A DNA stretch of 64,000 bases. It comes from Moraxellaceae bacterium AER2_44_116 (GTDB lineage: Bacteria > Pseudomonadota > Gammaproteobacteria > Pseudomonadales > Moraxellaceae). This document shows, one piece after another, positions 52,407-60,986 of this stretch. The notes under the pieces were generated by a model. The model made no database searches and was not told the DNA's origin. It was given only the letters and a program-made list of their open reading frames with translations. The position numbers and the translations under genes were made by a program. The DNA lies in assembly GCA_006546595.1 (NCBI GenBank), contig VIAD01000017.1:1-64000 (forward strand), in the 5' to 3' direction. Each line of letters opens with the position of its first letter. Position 1 is the first letter of the stretch.

Positions 52407-55070
52407 TTAAACTAACGGGGCATAAGGTTTTTCGGCATCAATATCAAAACGCTCAATCGCATCTTGTACCAAACTACGGCCTATCACACCATCATCCGCT
52501 AAGGCATTTAACGCGGCAATCGCAATAAAATAACGGTTGACTTGAAAATGCTCACGCAGTTTTTCTCGACTATCGGAACGACCAAAACCGTCTGTCCCTA
52601 AAGCGATATACGGTAAGCCCGCAGGTAAAAATGCGCGTAATTGTTCAGCCACAATCCGCATATAATCACTAGCGGCAACAATTGCACCTTTCACCGAGCG
52701 TAATTGTTCGGTGACCCATGCGACTTTAGGAGTTTCTAAAGGATGCAAATGATTCCAATGCTGACACGCCAAAGCCTCTTTGCGTAACTCATTAAAGCTC
52801 GTCACACTCCACACCGAGGCGCGAATACCGTAGACGTTTAATAACAACTCAGCCGCAGCTTCTACTTCGCGCAAAATCACGCCTGAACCTAATAATTGCA
52901 CTTCTTCACCAATACCTTCTGGTGCGGCTTTTAGTAAATACATGCCACGACGAATCCCTTCTTCTGCCCCTGTAGGCATTGCAGGATGAGGGTAGTTTTC
53001 GTTCATGGTGGTGAGGTAATAATAAACGCGTTCGTTTTCGCCATACATGCGCCGTAAACCATCTTGAATAATCACTGCTAATTCGTAGCCATAACAGGGA
53101 TCATAAGACACGCAATTGGGGATGGTACTGGCTAATAAATGTGAATGACCATCTTGATGCTGCAAGCCTTCACCGTTGAGCGTAGTTCGGCCACTCGTTG
53201 CACCAATCATAAAACCTTGCGCTTGAATATCGCCTGCCGCCCACGCTAAATCGCCAATCCGTTGAAAACCAAACATCGAGTAATAAATATAAAACGGCAA
53301 CATGGGGTGATTATTCATACAATACGACGTGCCAACGGCAATCCACGCACTCATTGCACCTGCTTCGTTGATCCCTTCTTCTAACATCCGTCCTTTTTTA
53401 TCTTCCTTGTAATACATCATTTGTTCAGCGTCTTCAGGGGTGTATAACTGGCCAACGTGAGAATAAATGCCCATTTGCCTAAACATGCCTTCCATACCAA
53501 AGGTACGCGCTTCGTCAGGCACAATCGGGACGACACGATCACCCAAATCAGGCTGTTTAATGAGAATATTTAATAAGCGCACAAAAGCCATTGTCGTCGA
53601 AATGGGACGTTCTGAGCCTTGTAACACGGCATCAAATACCGCTAATTCAGGAACAGCCAACGGCGTTTTATTCGCATGACGAGCTGGTAAAAAGCCGCCC
53701 AATTTTTGCCGTTGCGCCATCATATAACGCAATTCTGGACTGTTTTCGGCAGGACGATAAAACGGCACTTTCGCCAATTGTTCATCGGTAAACGGCATAT
53801 CAAAACGGTCACGAAAGCCTTTTAACGACGCAATATCCAGTTTTTTCAGTTGATGTGATTTGTTAATGCCTTCGCCTGTGCCTGTGCCATAACCTTTCAC
53901 TGTTTTGGCAAGAATCACGGTTGGTTGACCTTTATGGGTCATCGCTTTGGCATAGGCCGCATAGACTTTGTAAGGGTCATGACCACCACGATTTAATTGA
54001 TAAATTTCTTCATCGCTCAAATGTTCAACCATCGCTTTTAATTCGGGATATTTACCAAAAAAATGCTGACGGGTAAAATCACCACCATGTGTTTTGAAGG
54101 CTTGATATTCACCATCTACACATTCTTCCATCCGATGTTTTAATACACCTGTGGTGTCTTGTGCTAATAATGGATCCCATTTACGACCCCATACCACTTT
54201 GATGACGTTCCAACCTGCGCCGCGAAATACGGACTCTAATTCTTGAATAATTTTGCCATTGCCACGCACAGGACCATCTAAACGCTGCAAATTACAGTTA
54301 ATGACGAAGATTAAATTATCCAGTTTTTCTCGCCCCGCTAAGGCAATCGCACCTAAAGACTCGGGCTCATCCATTTCACCATCACCCAAAAACGCCCACA
54401 CTTTACGGTCTTGTTCGGGCATGAGTTCACGGTTAATCAGATATTTCATGACGTGGGCTTGATAAATCGACATGATTGGCCCTAAACCCATTGATACCGT
54501 CGGGAACTGCCAATAATCAGGCATTAACCACGGATGCGGATAACTGGATAAGCCTTTACCATCCACTTCACGGCGGAAGTTTTCTAATTGTTCTTCACTA
54601 ATCCGCCCTTCTAAAAACGAACGGGCATAAATTCCCGGTGCCGAATGGCCTTGGTAATAAATTAAATCACCACCAAACGTATCGGTGGGAGCGCGAAAAA
54701 AATGATTAAACCCAACATCATACAAGGTCGCACTGGAAGCAAACGTCGCAATATGACCACCTAATTCGTCATCGTTATCATTGGCGCGCATCACCATTGC
54801 CAAGGCATTCCAACGAATTAGCGAGCGAATGCGGCGTTCCATATAGGGGTCACCGGCCAACATCGGCTCTTCGTGCGGAGAAATAGTATTGAGATAGGGA
54901 GTATTTAAACGGGACAACTGCACACCATAGCGATGAGCATGGGCATTTAAAACTTGTAGAATAAACTTAGCACGCTCTGCACCTTCTCGTTCAACAATTG
55001 CAGCAAACGCCTCTAACCACTCTTGAGTTTCAGTCGCATCGGCATCTTGATAAAAATTTTGCAGAGTCAT
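52407..55070 (-). CDS. aceE: Pyruvate dehydrogenase E1 (homodimeric)
   Basis: An 887-residue thiamine-diphosphate enzyme that decarboxylates pyruvate and passes the acetyl group to AceF lipoyl lysine. The ThDP/Mg motif is seen in GDGEMDEPESLGAIALAGRE and NCNLQRLDGPV; other marks are FIDEGHHVK-class neighbours such as SYPHPWLMPDYWQFPTVSMG and, near the C-terminus, LGTDGFGRSDSREKLREHF. The length equals E. coli AceE. The ATG at 55070 is preferred, because AAGG lies 9 bases ahead; an ATG at 55079 would touch it. Confidence 0.97.
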   Translation of the reverse strand: MTLQNFYQDADATETQEWLEAFAAIVEREGAERAKFILQVLNAHAHRYGVQLSRLNTPYLNTISPHEEPMLAGDPYMERRIRSLIRWNALAMVMRANDNDDELGGHIATFASSATLYDVGFNHFFRAPTDTFGGDLIYYQGHSAPGIYARSFLEGRISEEQLENFRREVDGKGLSSYPHPWLMPDYWQFPTVSMGLGPIMSIYQAHVMKYLINRELMPEQDRKVWAFLGDGEMDEPESLGAIALAGREKLDNLIFVINCNLQRLDGPVRGNGKIIQELESVFRGAGWNVIKVVWGRKWDPLLAQDTTGVLKHRMEECVDGEYQAFKTHGGDFTRQHFFGKYPELKAMVEHLSDEEIYQLNRGGHDPYKVYAAYAKAMTHKGQPTVILAKTVKGYGTGTGEGINKSHQLKKLDIASLKGFRDRFDMPFTDEQLAKVPFYRPAENSPELRYMMAQRQKLGGFLPARHANKTPLAVPELAVFDAVLQGSERPISTTMAFVRLLNILIKQPDLGDRVVPIVPDEARTFGMEGMFRQMGIYSHVGQLYTPEDAEQMMYYKEDKKGRMLEEGINEAGAMSAWIAVGTSYCMNNHPMLPFYIYYSMFGFQRIGDLAWAAGDIQAQGFMIGATSGRTTLNGEGLQHQDGHSHLLASTIPNCVSYDPCYGYELAVIIQDGLRRMYGENERVYYYLTTMNENYPHPAMPTGAEEGIRRGMYLLKAAPEGIGEEVQLLGSGVILREVEAAAELLLNVYGIRASVWSVTSFNELRKEALACQHWNHLHPLETPKVAWVTEQLRSVKGAIVAASDYMRIVAEQLRAFLPAGLPYIALGTDGFGRSDSREKLREHFQVNRYFIAIAALNALADDGVIGRSLVQDAIERFDIDAEKPYAPLV

Positions 55071-55194
55071 ACGCCGCATCCTTGTTAGTTGTTAAATGAA
55101 TAAATAGTCTGTCTATAATTGGAAATATTCAAACCTACACTGAGACTACTGAAAAGTGCTACGCTAAGCAACGCTTAATCGAAGAGAAGATTTT

Positions 55195-55992
55195 ATGGAT
55201 AAAACGCTGGTTACGCTAGTTTTATGGTTACTCGCACTGCCTGCACACGCAACGTATGAACTCTATATTGGCGCAGGAACACAACAATTAACGTTGATCG
55301 AAAAAGACCGAGAAACAGGGCAACAATTAGTGCAAGAACAAGGTTGGATGCCAAGTGCTATCTATGGTCTTTATTTACCTATTGATCGTCTCCGCATTAA
55401 TGCACAAGTGCAACAAAGTTTCGGTTTTATGCCTTACGATGGCCAAACACAAACAGGCGTTCCCCATCAGAGTGAAACAACACACTATATAACGCAAGGC
55501 AACGCGTCATTCGGCTTTATGTTGGCTCAATTAACGGAAGTCTATACAGGGCTAAACATTCAAGAAGATGTTCGTAATGTCGCCAATCGTAATAATGTCT
55601 ATGGCGCAACTGAAGTTTATGATGAAGTTATGCTGAGATATGGTATTAAGCAGACATTTTTTGAAAATCATCACCAACGGCTATGGGCGTGGGGTGAATG
55701 GCAAAATGCAATTTACGCACGATCAAATGTTGACCAACGTGCTAACTATGATGATTTGCAAATTATACTCAAAAAAGGCTCGGCTTACGCCTTTGGACTT
55801 CGTTATCAACAAGAGCTGACTCGTCAACAAGCATGGTTTATTGAGTCCTCTTATTATGTGCATCAATACCAAGATAGCTCAGAACAACGGCTGACGAGTA
55901 ATGGCCAAGTCACGAGCCACTATGCCTATCAACCCCCTATCGAATTTTCCCATGTGAGTGTTTATGGCGGTTTAGTGTGGACGTTTGATTAA
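55195..55992 (+). CDS. Outer-membrane beta-barrel protein, unknown function
   Basis: A 265-residue protein with a signal peptide (MDKTLVTLVLWLLALPAHA) and alternating hydrophobic strands typical of a barrel of about 12 strands: YELYIGAGTQQLTLIEKDR, INAQVQQSFGFMPY, YAFGLRYQQEL and a final aromatic strand VYGGLVWTFD. I recognise no family. It is divergent from aceE and its last four bases overlap the end of ampE on the other strand. AGAGAAG lies ahead of the ATG. Confidence 0.7.
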   Translation: MDKTLVTLVLWLLALPAHATYELYIGAGTQQLTLIEKDRETGQQLVQEQGWMPSAIYGLYLPIDRLRINAQVQQSFGFMPYDGQTQTGVPHQSETTHYITQGNASFGFMLAQLTEVYTGLNIQEDVRNVANRNNVYGATEVYDEVMLRYGIKQTFFENHHQRLWAWGEWQNAIYARSNVDQRANYDDLQIILKKGSAYAFGLRYQQELTRQQAWFIESSYYVHQYQDSSEQRLTSNGQVTSHYAYQPPIEFSHVSVYGGLVWTFD

Positions 55993-56807
55993 AGCATCAC
56001 ATGCAACGCCAACAACACGACCCAAATTAACATACTGCGATAACATAATGACTCATAGGCAGCCAAAGCCTTCACCAATGTCATGGGTAAGGTTGAAGCA
56101 AGGGGCTGTCCATGATCTATCACTTCGGCTTGTTCAGCAGCCGCATCAACAAACTCAACCGCTGACACGCCATAATTGCTCATATTGGCCTGCCAATAAC
56201 GCCAAGTCTCAACAAACTGACCCACCAACGCAAACGACACCACCACCAAACGACTGGGCAACCAATCAAAGACGGCCATTAACGCTTTGGCACGATCGGC
56301 CACATCCATCATGAGTGTTTGGTTGGCACATAAACGGAATGAGTAATACACCGAGACCACAACAATGCCCCACGAACCCAACAATAAAAACCAACACAGA
56401 GGGGTAAACAGCTCTTGCAAATAAGCTGTCATCATTTGCAAACGTGCTTGTTTCAGTTGTACTTCAGGCTCGTCAACGACGTGTGCATCTAACCACTGTT
56501 GGCGATAACTGAACAGTACAGACGGTAAATGACGATCAATAAACACAGGTATCAGCACCAGTAATACTAATAAATGTGTCCAAAACCCACTCGTTGCGAT
56601 TTCTGCCACCACCAACAACACCGTTAATATGACGGCGGGAAGACCAGCAATTAACGTTAAAACCGTCGATGATGAGGCTTGCCGAGCTTGACTAAACTGC
56701 AACACACTATCTCGCCATTGACGCATAGGCTGAGTCAAGATGACACGCAACTCTTCTGCGATTAACTCTCGGCATACCAACAACACCAAGACTAGCAGTA
56801 ATTTCAT
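55989..56807 (-). CDS. ampE: AmpE, inner-membrane signalling modulator of beta-lactamase regulation
   Basis: A 272-residue membrane protein: about four to five segments (1-17, 45-75, 80-95, 135-160, 255-272), VYYSFRLCANQTLMMDV and FDWLPSRLVVVSFALVGQFV, the typical AmpE stretches. AmpE lies downstream of ampD in many Gammaproteobacteria (11 bases here) and was described as a sensory modulator of ampC induction; its exact activity is unsettled. Confidence 0.88.
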   Translation of the reverse strand: MKLLLVLVLLVCRELIAEELRVILTQPMRQWRDSVLQFSQARQASSSTVLTLIAGLPAVILTVLLVVAEIATSGFWTHLLVLLVLIPVFIDRHLPSVLFSYRQQWLDAHVVDEPEVQLKQARLQMMTAYLQELFTPLCWFLLLGSWGIVVVSVYYSFRLCANQTLMMDVADRAKALMAVFDWLPSRLVVVSFALVGQFVETWRYWQANMSNYGVSAVEFVDAAAEQAEVIDHGQPLASTLPMTLVKALAAYESLCYRSMLIWVVLLALHVML

Positions 56808-56817
56808 GACTTACCCT

Positions 56818-57378
56818 TTAACTGTTTTTGCGAATGGCGAGATGATACCTGAATTTTTGCCAATCAAAGGCATCACCAGGGTCTGTTTTACGCATAGGGG
56901 CAATATCAGAGTGTCCTGTAATGTGGTTTTCGATTGCCGAATAGGTATTTTGTAACACATCAACAATCTGACTCAGTTGTTGATATTGAACGTCTTCATA
57001 AGGAATATTGTCACTGCCTTCTAACTCAATGCCAATCGAAAAGTCGTTACAATTCGTTTGACCATGATATTCAGACTGCCCTGCATGCCATGCGCGTGCT
57101 AAAAACGAGACGAATTGCACAAGCTCACCACTTCGGCGAATCAGCAAATGGGCTGAAACCTGCAAGTTGGCGATCTCAGCAAAATAAGGATGTTCCGTTG
57201 GATTGAGGCAGTTGGTAAATAACTGTTCGATATAAGCACCACCAAACTGTTTTGGCGGCAAACTGATATTATGAACAACAACTAAAGAAATCGACTCTTG
57301 ACCTTTAGGCCGCAGATTAAAATTGGGCGATGGACAACGGCGAGCCGAGTCCAGCCAACCGTCATCACTGACTAACAT
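56818..57378 (-). CDS. ampD: AmpD, 1,6-anhydro-muropeptide amidase
   Basis: A 186-residue cytoplasmic zinc amidase that splits anhydro-MurNAc from its peptide during cell-wall recycling. The metal ligands align with Citrobacter AmpD: His36 in VVVHNISLP, His156 in ITGHSDIAP and Asp166 in KTDPGDAF. No signal peptide. The gene is followed by ampE and preceded by the DUF1631 gene with a 14-base gap. Confidence 0.97.
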   Translation of the reverse strand: MLVSDDGWLDSARRCPSPNFNLRPKGQESISLVVVHNISLPPKQFGGAYIEQLFTNCLNPTEHPYFAEIANLQVSAHLLIRRSGELVQFVSFLARAWHAGQSEYHGQTNCNDFSIGIELEGSDNIPYEDVQYQQLSQIVDVLQNTYSAIENHITGHSDIAPMRKTDPGDAFDWQKFRYHLAIRKNS

Positions 57379-57392
57379 AAAACACCTATACG

Positions 57393-59870
57393 TTATTTAT
57401 CTTTCTGAGTCGCTGCTTGCTGCTCACCCAATGTCCGTAAGTTGCCAATCACTGACTCTAATGCACGGTCTAGGACTTGGGTTTCTTCGATAATACGAGC
57501 GCGGCCTTGGCTCATATCAACAGCCAATTTCATTGCCGTCATTTCGGCGACTTTAATACCGCGTCGATTGGCAAAAATCAGTTTATCAACAGAACGGATA
57601 CGCGCCACTAACTTATGACGATCACGACGATCAGTCTGTACAAATTCAACCCAACTACCAACATTTAACTGATTCACTTTTTGTACGTGTTCATTATCAC
57701 TCGGCAGCGTTTCAGAAATCGCAGGCTGTAAATTATCACTCGGTAACACAACAGTTGTTGCCGAAGCCATATTACCAGTATTCATTTGATCCGCAGAAAT
57801 AGTGCCTGCTACAGGGGCTTCGGCACGTGCTGCATCCGAATCAACCACAGTGACAGTTGGCATAATGTGCCCCCCCATCAACTCCAAATGCACCTGTGCC
57901 AACTCATTCAGTAATGATTCCGTCGCTAGGGCATCGTAGTTAACGGCTGACAAGCCTTTTTTCAAGCTATTCATTAATTTGGGTGAGACATTTCTTAACC
58001 GTGCAATCCAATCTGCACCTTGTTGAGGGACAACACTCCATACCACAGCATCAACTACTTTCACCGCTTGCTTCCACGGTTCAGACTCAGTGCCCTCTTT
58101 TAAGCAGTTGATATAAAGAACGTGCTTCCAACCTTCTTGCAATAACTTGACAACTACGACGGGTAATTGCCGACCCGTCAAGCGACGGTTAAGCGTTTGC
58201 TGAACCATTGCTCGCGCCATATCTGCACGCGCACGACCTTCCTCGGCTTCACGAGTCCGTTTATCAATAGAATCTGTACGCTTTTGCTGCTGATCATAAA
58301 AGTCGGTAAACTCTAGCAATAAATCGTCAAAAATCGTGATATCGGAAATAAACTCATTGAGAATTCTAAACACCACTTCTTCGATTTTTGTATATAACGC
58401 ATCACCACCTGGATCTTTTTGATTCCAACCAATGCCTGCTTTCGCTAACAAATTCAGTAATTGACGTGCTTTATGCTTTTCGGCATTAAAAAACGACTTA
58501 TCAATAATCGCGACTTTTAATAAAGGAATTTGTAGGCGACCTAACAAGGCTTTCATCGCCATAGGTAAGTCGTCATCATCTAAAATAAAGTCAAATAACA
58601 TGGACACTAAATTAATAACATCTTCATCAGCCTGCCTAACTGCCTCTACGGTTTTGGCATCTGACTTTAAGCCTTTACGAATTCCTCCACGAACCTCACC
58701 CACTGTCGGCGAAGAATCGTCATCCGCCAGTTTTGTTTTTGGCTGCATTTCTTGTAGTTTAGACAGCAAGCCGACTAATTGCTCTGTTGCCAAGGCTTGC
58801 ACTTGAGCCGTGGCTGCGATATTTTCAGGCACTAGAGGCACAGCAGCAACACTACCGCCTACTGCCGACGCAGATAACAAGCCAACACCGCCACCACCGA
58901 CATATTGACCACCATGATAGGTAGCCCCCGTCACCGTTTCGCCATTAGCTGCGGGAGGAAAAGGCAAACCTTCTGCCGATGCACCACTATTGCCAATACT
59001 ATGCACATCACGGAGAAAGGAAAAAATATCTTCGGTGTCTAACTTTTTCTCAGGTTCGCTTTTTTTACCTGCTTGCTCTTCTTTTTCTTTTTCTTTCTGA
59101 GCCATTACTTCTTCGTAATCACTCTCACCTTTTTGATTAGATTTAAAGGTGACTTTCAGATCAGATAACACACCCGCATTGATCAAAAACTGATTTGCTT
59201 CTTCTAGAACAGGCCATAGTTGTCCTAAAAATTCTTGCTGAAACACACGAAGAATCACTACTTTTTGTGTCACGCCGATCGCTAAATGTTTAATCGCATT
59301 TTGAAAATGCTGTGCCAATGCACCCGTATCTAGCGGAAAGTTTTTATCGGCTAAATTACTATCGGGCAATAAATGCGCGACACGTTGACGGAGCAAGTTT
59401 AGAAGATTGGAATAATCTAAACGGGTGCGCGCCACCATACTATCAATGGTAATCGTTATTTCCATATCCTCACTATCAACCAATGATAATGAGTCGAAAT
59501 CAAATTTATCAAAGCCCGCTGCTTTTTTAGCCGTTGCACTGACTGCTTTAAGATTAGGTAATTGTAGAAAACTATTGGCAATAGCTCGACTGACATCCAT
59601 TTCTATTTGTGAGCGGTTACGCCGAATCTCAATAATAATATCCATGTAATGCTGTTGCTCAGCATCACTTAACCCTTGACACCACTGATAAATAATTTCT
59701 TCTAAACGACTCAGCATGTGCTTTAACAAGCCATCCAATCGTGGCTGCATACTGGTGCGTAAGCCCTCAAGCACGACAGGCAGCTTTTGAGGGCTATTCA
59801 TTGGGGCTATTCCTGATTTATTTAATTCATTTGCCATGCTATTCGCACTCATATTTCTTTTTAATTGCAT
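57393..59870 (-). CDS. DUF1631 family protein
   Basis: An 825-residue, mostly helical cytoplasmic protein of DUF1631, without a known biochemical function. Visible parts: QPRLDGLLKHMLSRLEEIIY near the N-terminus, an Ala/Gly-rich low-complexity stretch near 300-350, DVINLVSMLFDFILDDDDLP, AMKALLGRLQIPLLKVAIID, and a PilZ-like C-terminal segment (GSWVEFVQTDRRDRHKLVAR, LIFANRRGIKVAEMTAMKLA). It sits between nadC and ampD as in Pseudomonas. Several starts are possible: ATGs at 59870 and 59852 have little ahead, while the ATG at 59801 (802 residues) has AGGA 9 bases ahead and may be the true one. Confidence 0.85.
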   Translation of the reverse strand: MQLKRNMSANSMANELNKSGIAPMNSPQKLPVVLEGLRTSMQPRLDGLLKHMLSRLEEIIYQWCQGLSDAEQQHYMDIIIEIRRNRSQIEMDVSRAIANSFLQLPNLKAVSATAKKAAGFDKFDFDSLSLVDSEDMEITITIDSMVARTRLDYSNLLNLLRQRVAHLLPDSNLADKNFPLDTGALAQHFQNAIKHLAIGVTQKVVILRVFQQEFLGQLWPVLEEANQFLINAGVLSDLKVTFKSNQKGESDYEEVMAQKEKEKEEQAGKKSEPEKKLDTEDIFSFLRDVHSIGNSGASAEGLPFPPAANGETVTGATYHGGQYVGGGGVGLLSASAVGGSVAAVPLVPENIAATAQVQALATEQLVGLLSKLQEMQPKTKLADDDSSPTVGEVRGGIRKGLKSDAKTVEAVRQADEDVINLVSMLFDFILDDDDLPMAMKALLGRLQIPLLKVAIIDKSFFNAEKHKARQLLNLLAKAGIGWNQKDPGGDALYTKIEEVVFRILNEFISDITIFDDLLLEFTDFYDQQQKRTDSIDKRTREAEEGRARADMARAMVQQTLNRRLTGRQLPVVVVKLLQEGWKHVLYINCLKEGTESEPWKQAVKVVDAVVWSVVPQQGADWIARLRNVSPKLMNSLKKGLSAVNYDALATESLLNELAQVHLELMGGHIMPTVTVVDSDAARAEAPVAGTISADQMNTGNMASATTVVLPSDNLQPAISETLPSDNEHVQKVNQLNVGSWVEFVQTDRRDRHKLVARIRSVDKLIFANRRGIKVAEMTAMKLAVDMSQGRARIIEETQVLDRALESVIGNLRTLGEQQAATQKDK

Positions 59871-60017
59871 ATCACTAGATATGCCGCGTTAATTTTTATA
59901 GCGGTTGTAACTGTAACTCGCTAAAGATGACAGTTAAATACGTAAAACAGTTTTTTTAGCAACTTTGTGTGCCTATACTCTCATCTTCATAGTCCAACTG
60001 AAAAGATGTTAAGTGTT

Positions 60018-60857
60018 ATGATTCCGCAATCTTTATTAACTGATGCTATACAGCACAATATTCAATCTGCACTCAATGAAGACATTGGCACAGGCGACAT
60101 CACTGCCTTGTTAATCCCTGCCGACCATTTAGGCCACGCCAAAGTCATTACACGAGAGCCTATGGTGTTAGCTGGTACACCTTGGGTCAATGCCCTGTTT
60201 CAATACTTAGACCCACAAGTCGTTATAGAGTGGCAAGCTCAAGAAGGCGATTTCGTCGCCGCTAACGCTCCCCTGTTTTTACTATCTGGCTCGGCACGTA
60301 GCTTACTAACTGGCGAACGGGCAGCACTTAACTTTTTACAAACATTATCGGGTACGGCGACAAAAGTCCGTGAACTCGTTGGCCTTTTGTCGGGAACATC
60401 CACTCAATTATTAGACACCCGCAAGACCTTACCCTGCCTTCGCATCGCTCAAAAGTATGCGGTGAGTATAGGCGGAGGTCGTAACCATCGGCTAGGCCTT
60501 TTTGATGCTTTTTTAATAAAAGAGAATCATATTATGGCGGCAGGTAGCATTCATGCTGCTGTAACTACCGCTCGCACCATCGCTCCCAACAAACCTGTCG
60601 AAGTTGAAGTGGAGACATTTACCGAATTAGACGAAGCGTTGGCTGCACAAGCCGACATTATTATGCTCGATAATTTCAGTCATGATGATATGCGAATAGC
60701 TGTTAACCATACGGCTGGCCGTGCAAAGCTAGAAGCTTCTGGCAACATTACGGCGGATAATTTGCGTCAAGTTGCAGAAACAGGCGTGGATTTTATTTCG
60801 ATGGGGGCTATTACCAAAGATGTGAAGGCGATTGATCTGTCGATGCGTTTTATTTGA
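60018..60857 (+). CDS. nadC: Quinolinate phosphoribosyltransferase (carboxylating)
   Basis: A 280-residue NadC that makes nicotinate mononucleotide from quinolinate and PRPP in NAD synthesis. Motifs: ALNEDIGTGDITALLIPADH, LLTGERAALNFLQTLSGTAT, LDTRKTLPCLRIAQKYAVSI, GGGRNHRLGLFDAFLIKENH and VDFISMGAITKDV. The ATG at 60018 is chosen to fit the usual length; ATG at 60006 would add four residues. It diverges from the DUF1631 gene. Confidence 0.95.
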   Translation: MIPQSLLTDAIQHNIQSALNEDIGTGDITALLIPADHLGHAKVITREPMVLAGTPWVNALFQYLDPQVVIEWQAQEGDFVAANAPLFLLSGSARSLLTGERAALNFLQTLSGTATKVRELVGLLSGTSTQLLDTRKTLPCLRIAQKYAVSIGGGRNHRLGLFDAFLIKENHIMAAGSIHAAVTTARTIAPNKPVEVEVETFTELDEALAAQADIIMLDNFSHDDMRIAVNHTAGRAKLEASGNITADNLRQVAETGVDFISMGAITKDVKAIDLSMRFI

Positions 60858-60900
60858 TGGATGATGTTTCGAAATATAAAGGCCGTTTAGTTTAACTGCC

Positions 60901-60986
60901 CCTTCGACTCCGCTCAGGGAACGTTTAACCGTTGGCTGAGCGGAGTCGAAGCCCATTTTAGTGACAATGGGCGAATCAATTCGCCC
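60901..60986. repeat. Family A copy 6 and an adjoining GGGCGAAT palindrome
   Basis: 60901-60952: CCTTCGACTCCGCTCAGG and CTGAGCGGAGTCGAAGCC. 60969-60986: GGGCGAAT / ATTCGCCC, an 8-bp hairpin directly past the uvrB stop, which could end uvrB transcription. Both lie between convergent nadC and uvrB. Confidence 0.8.
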
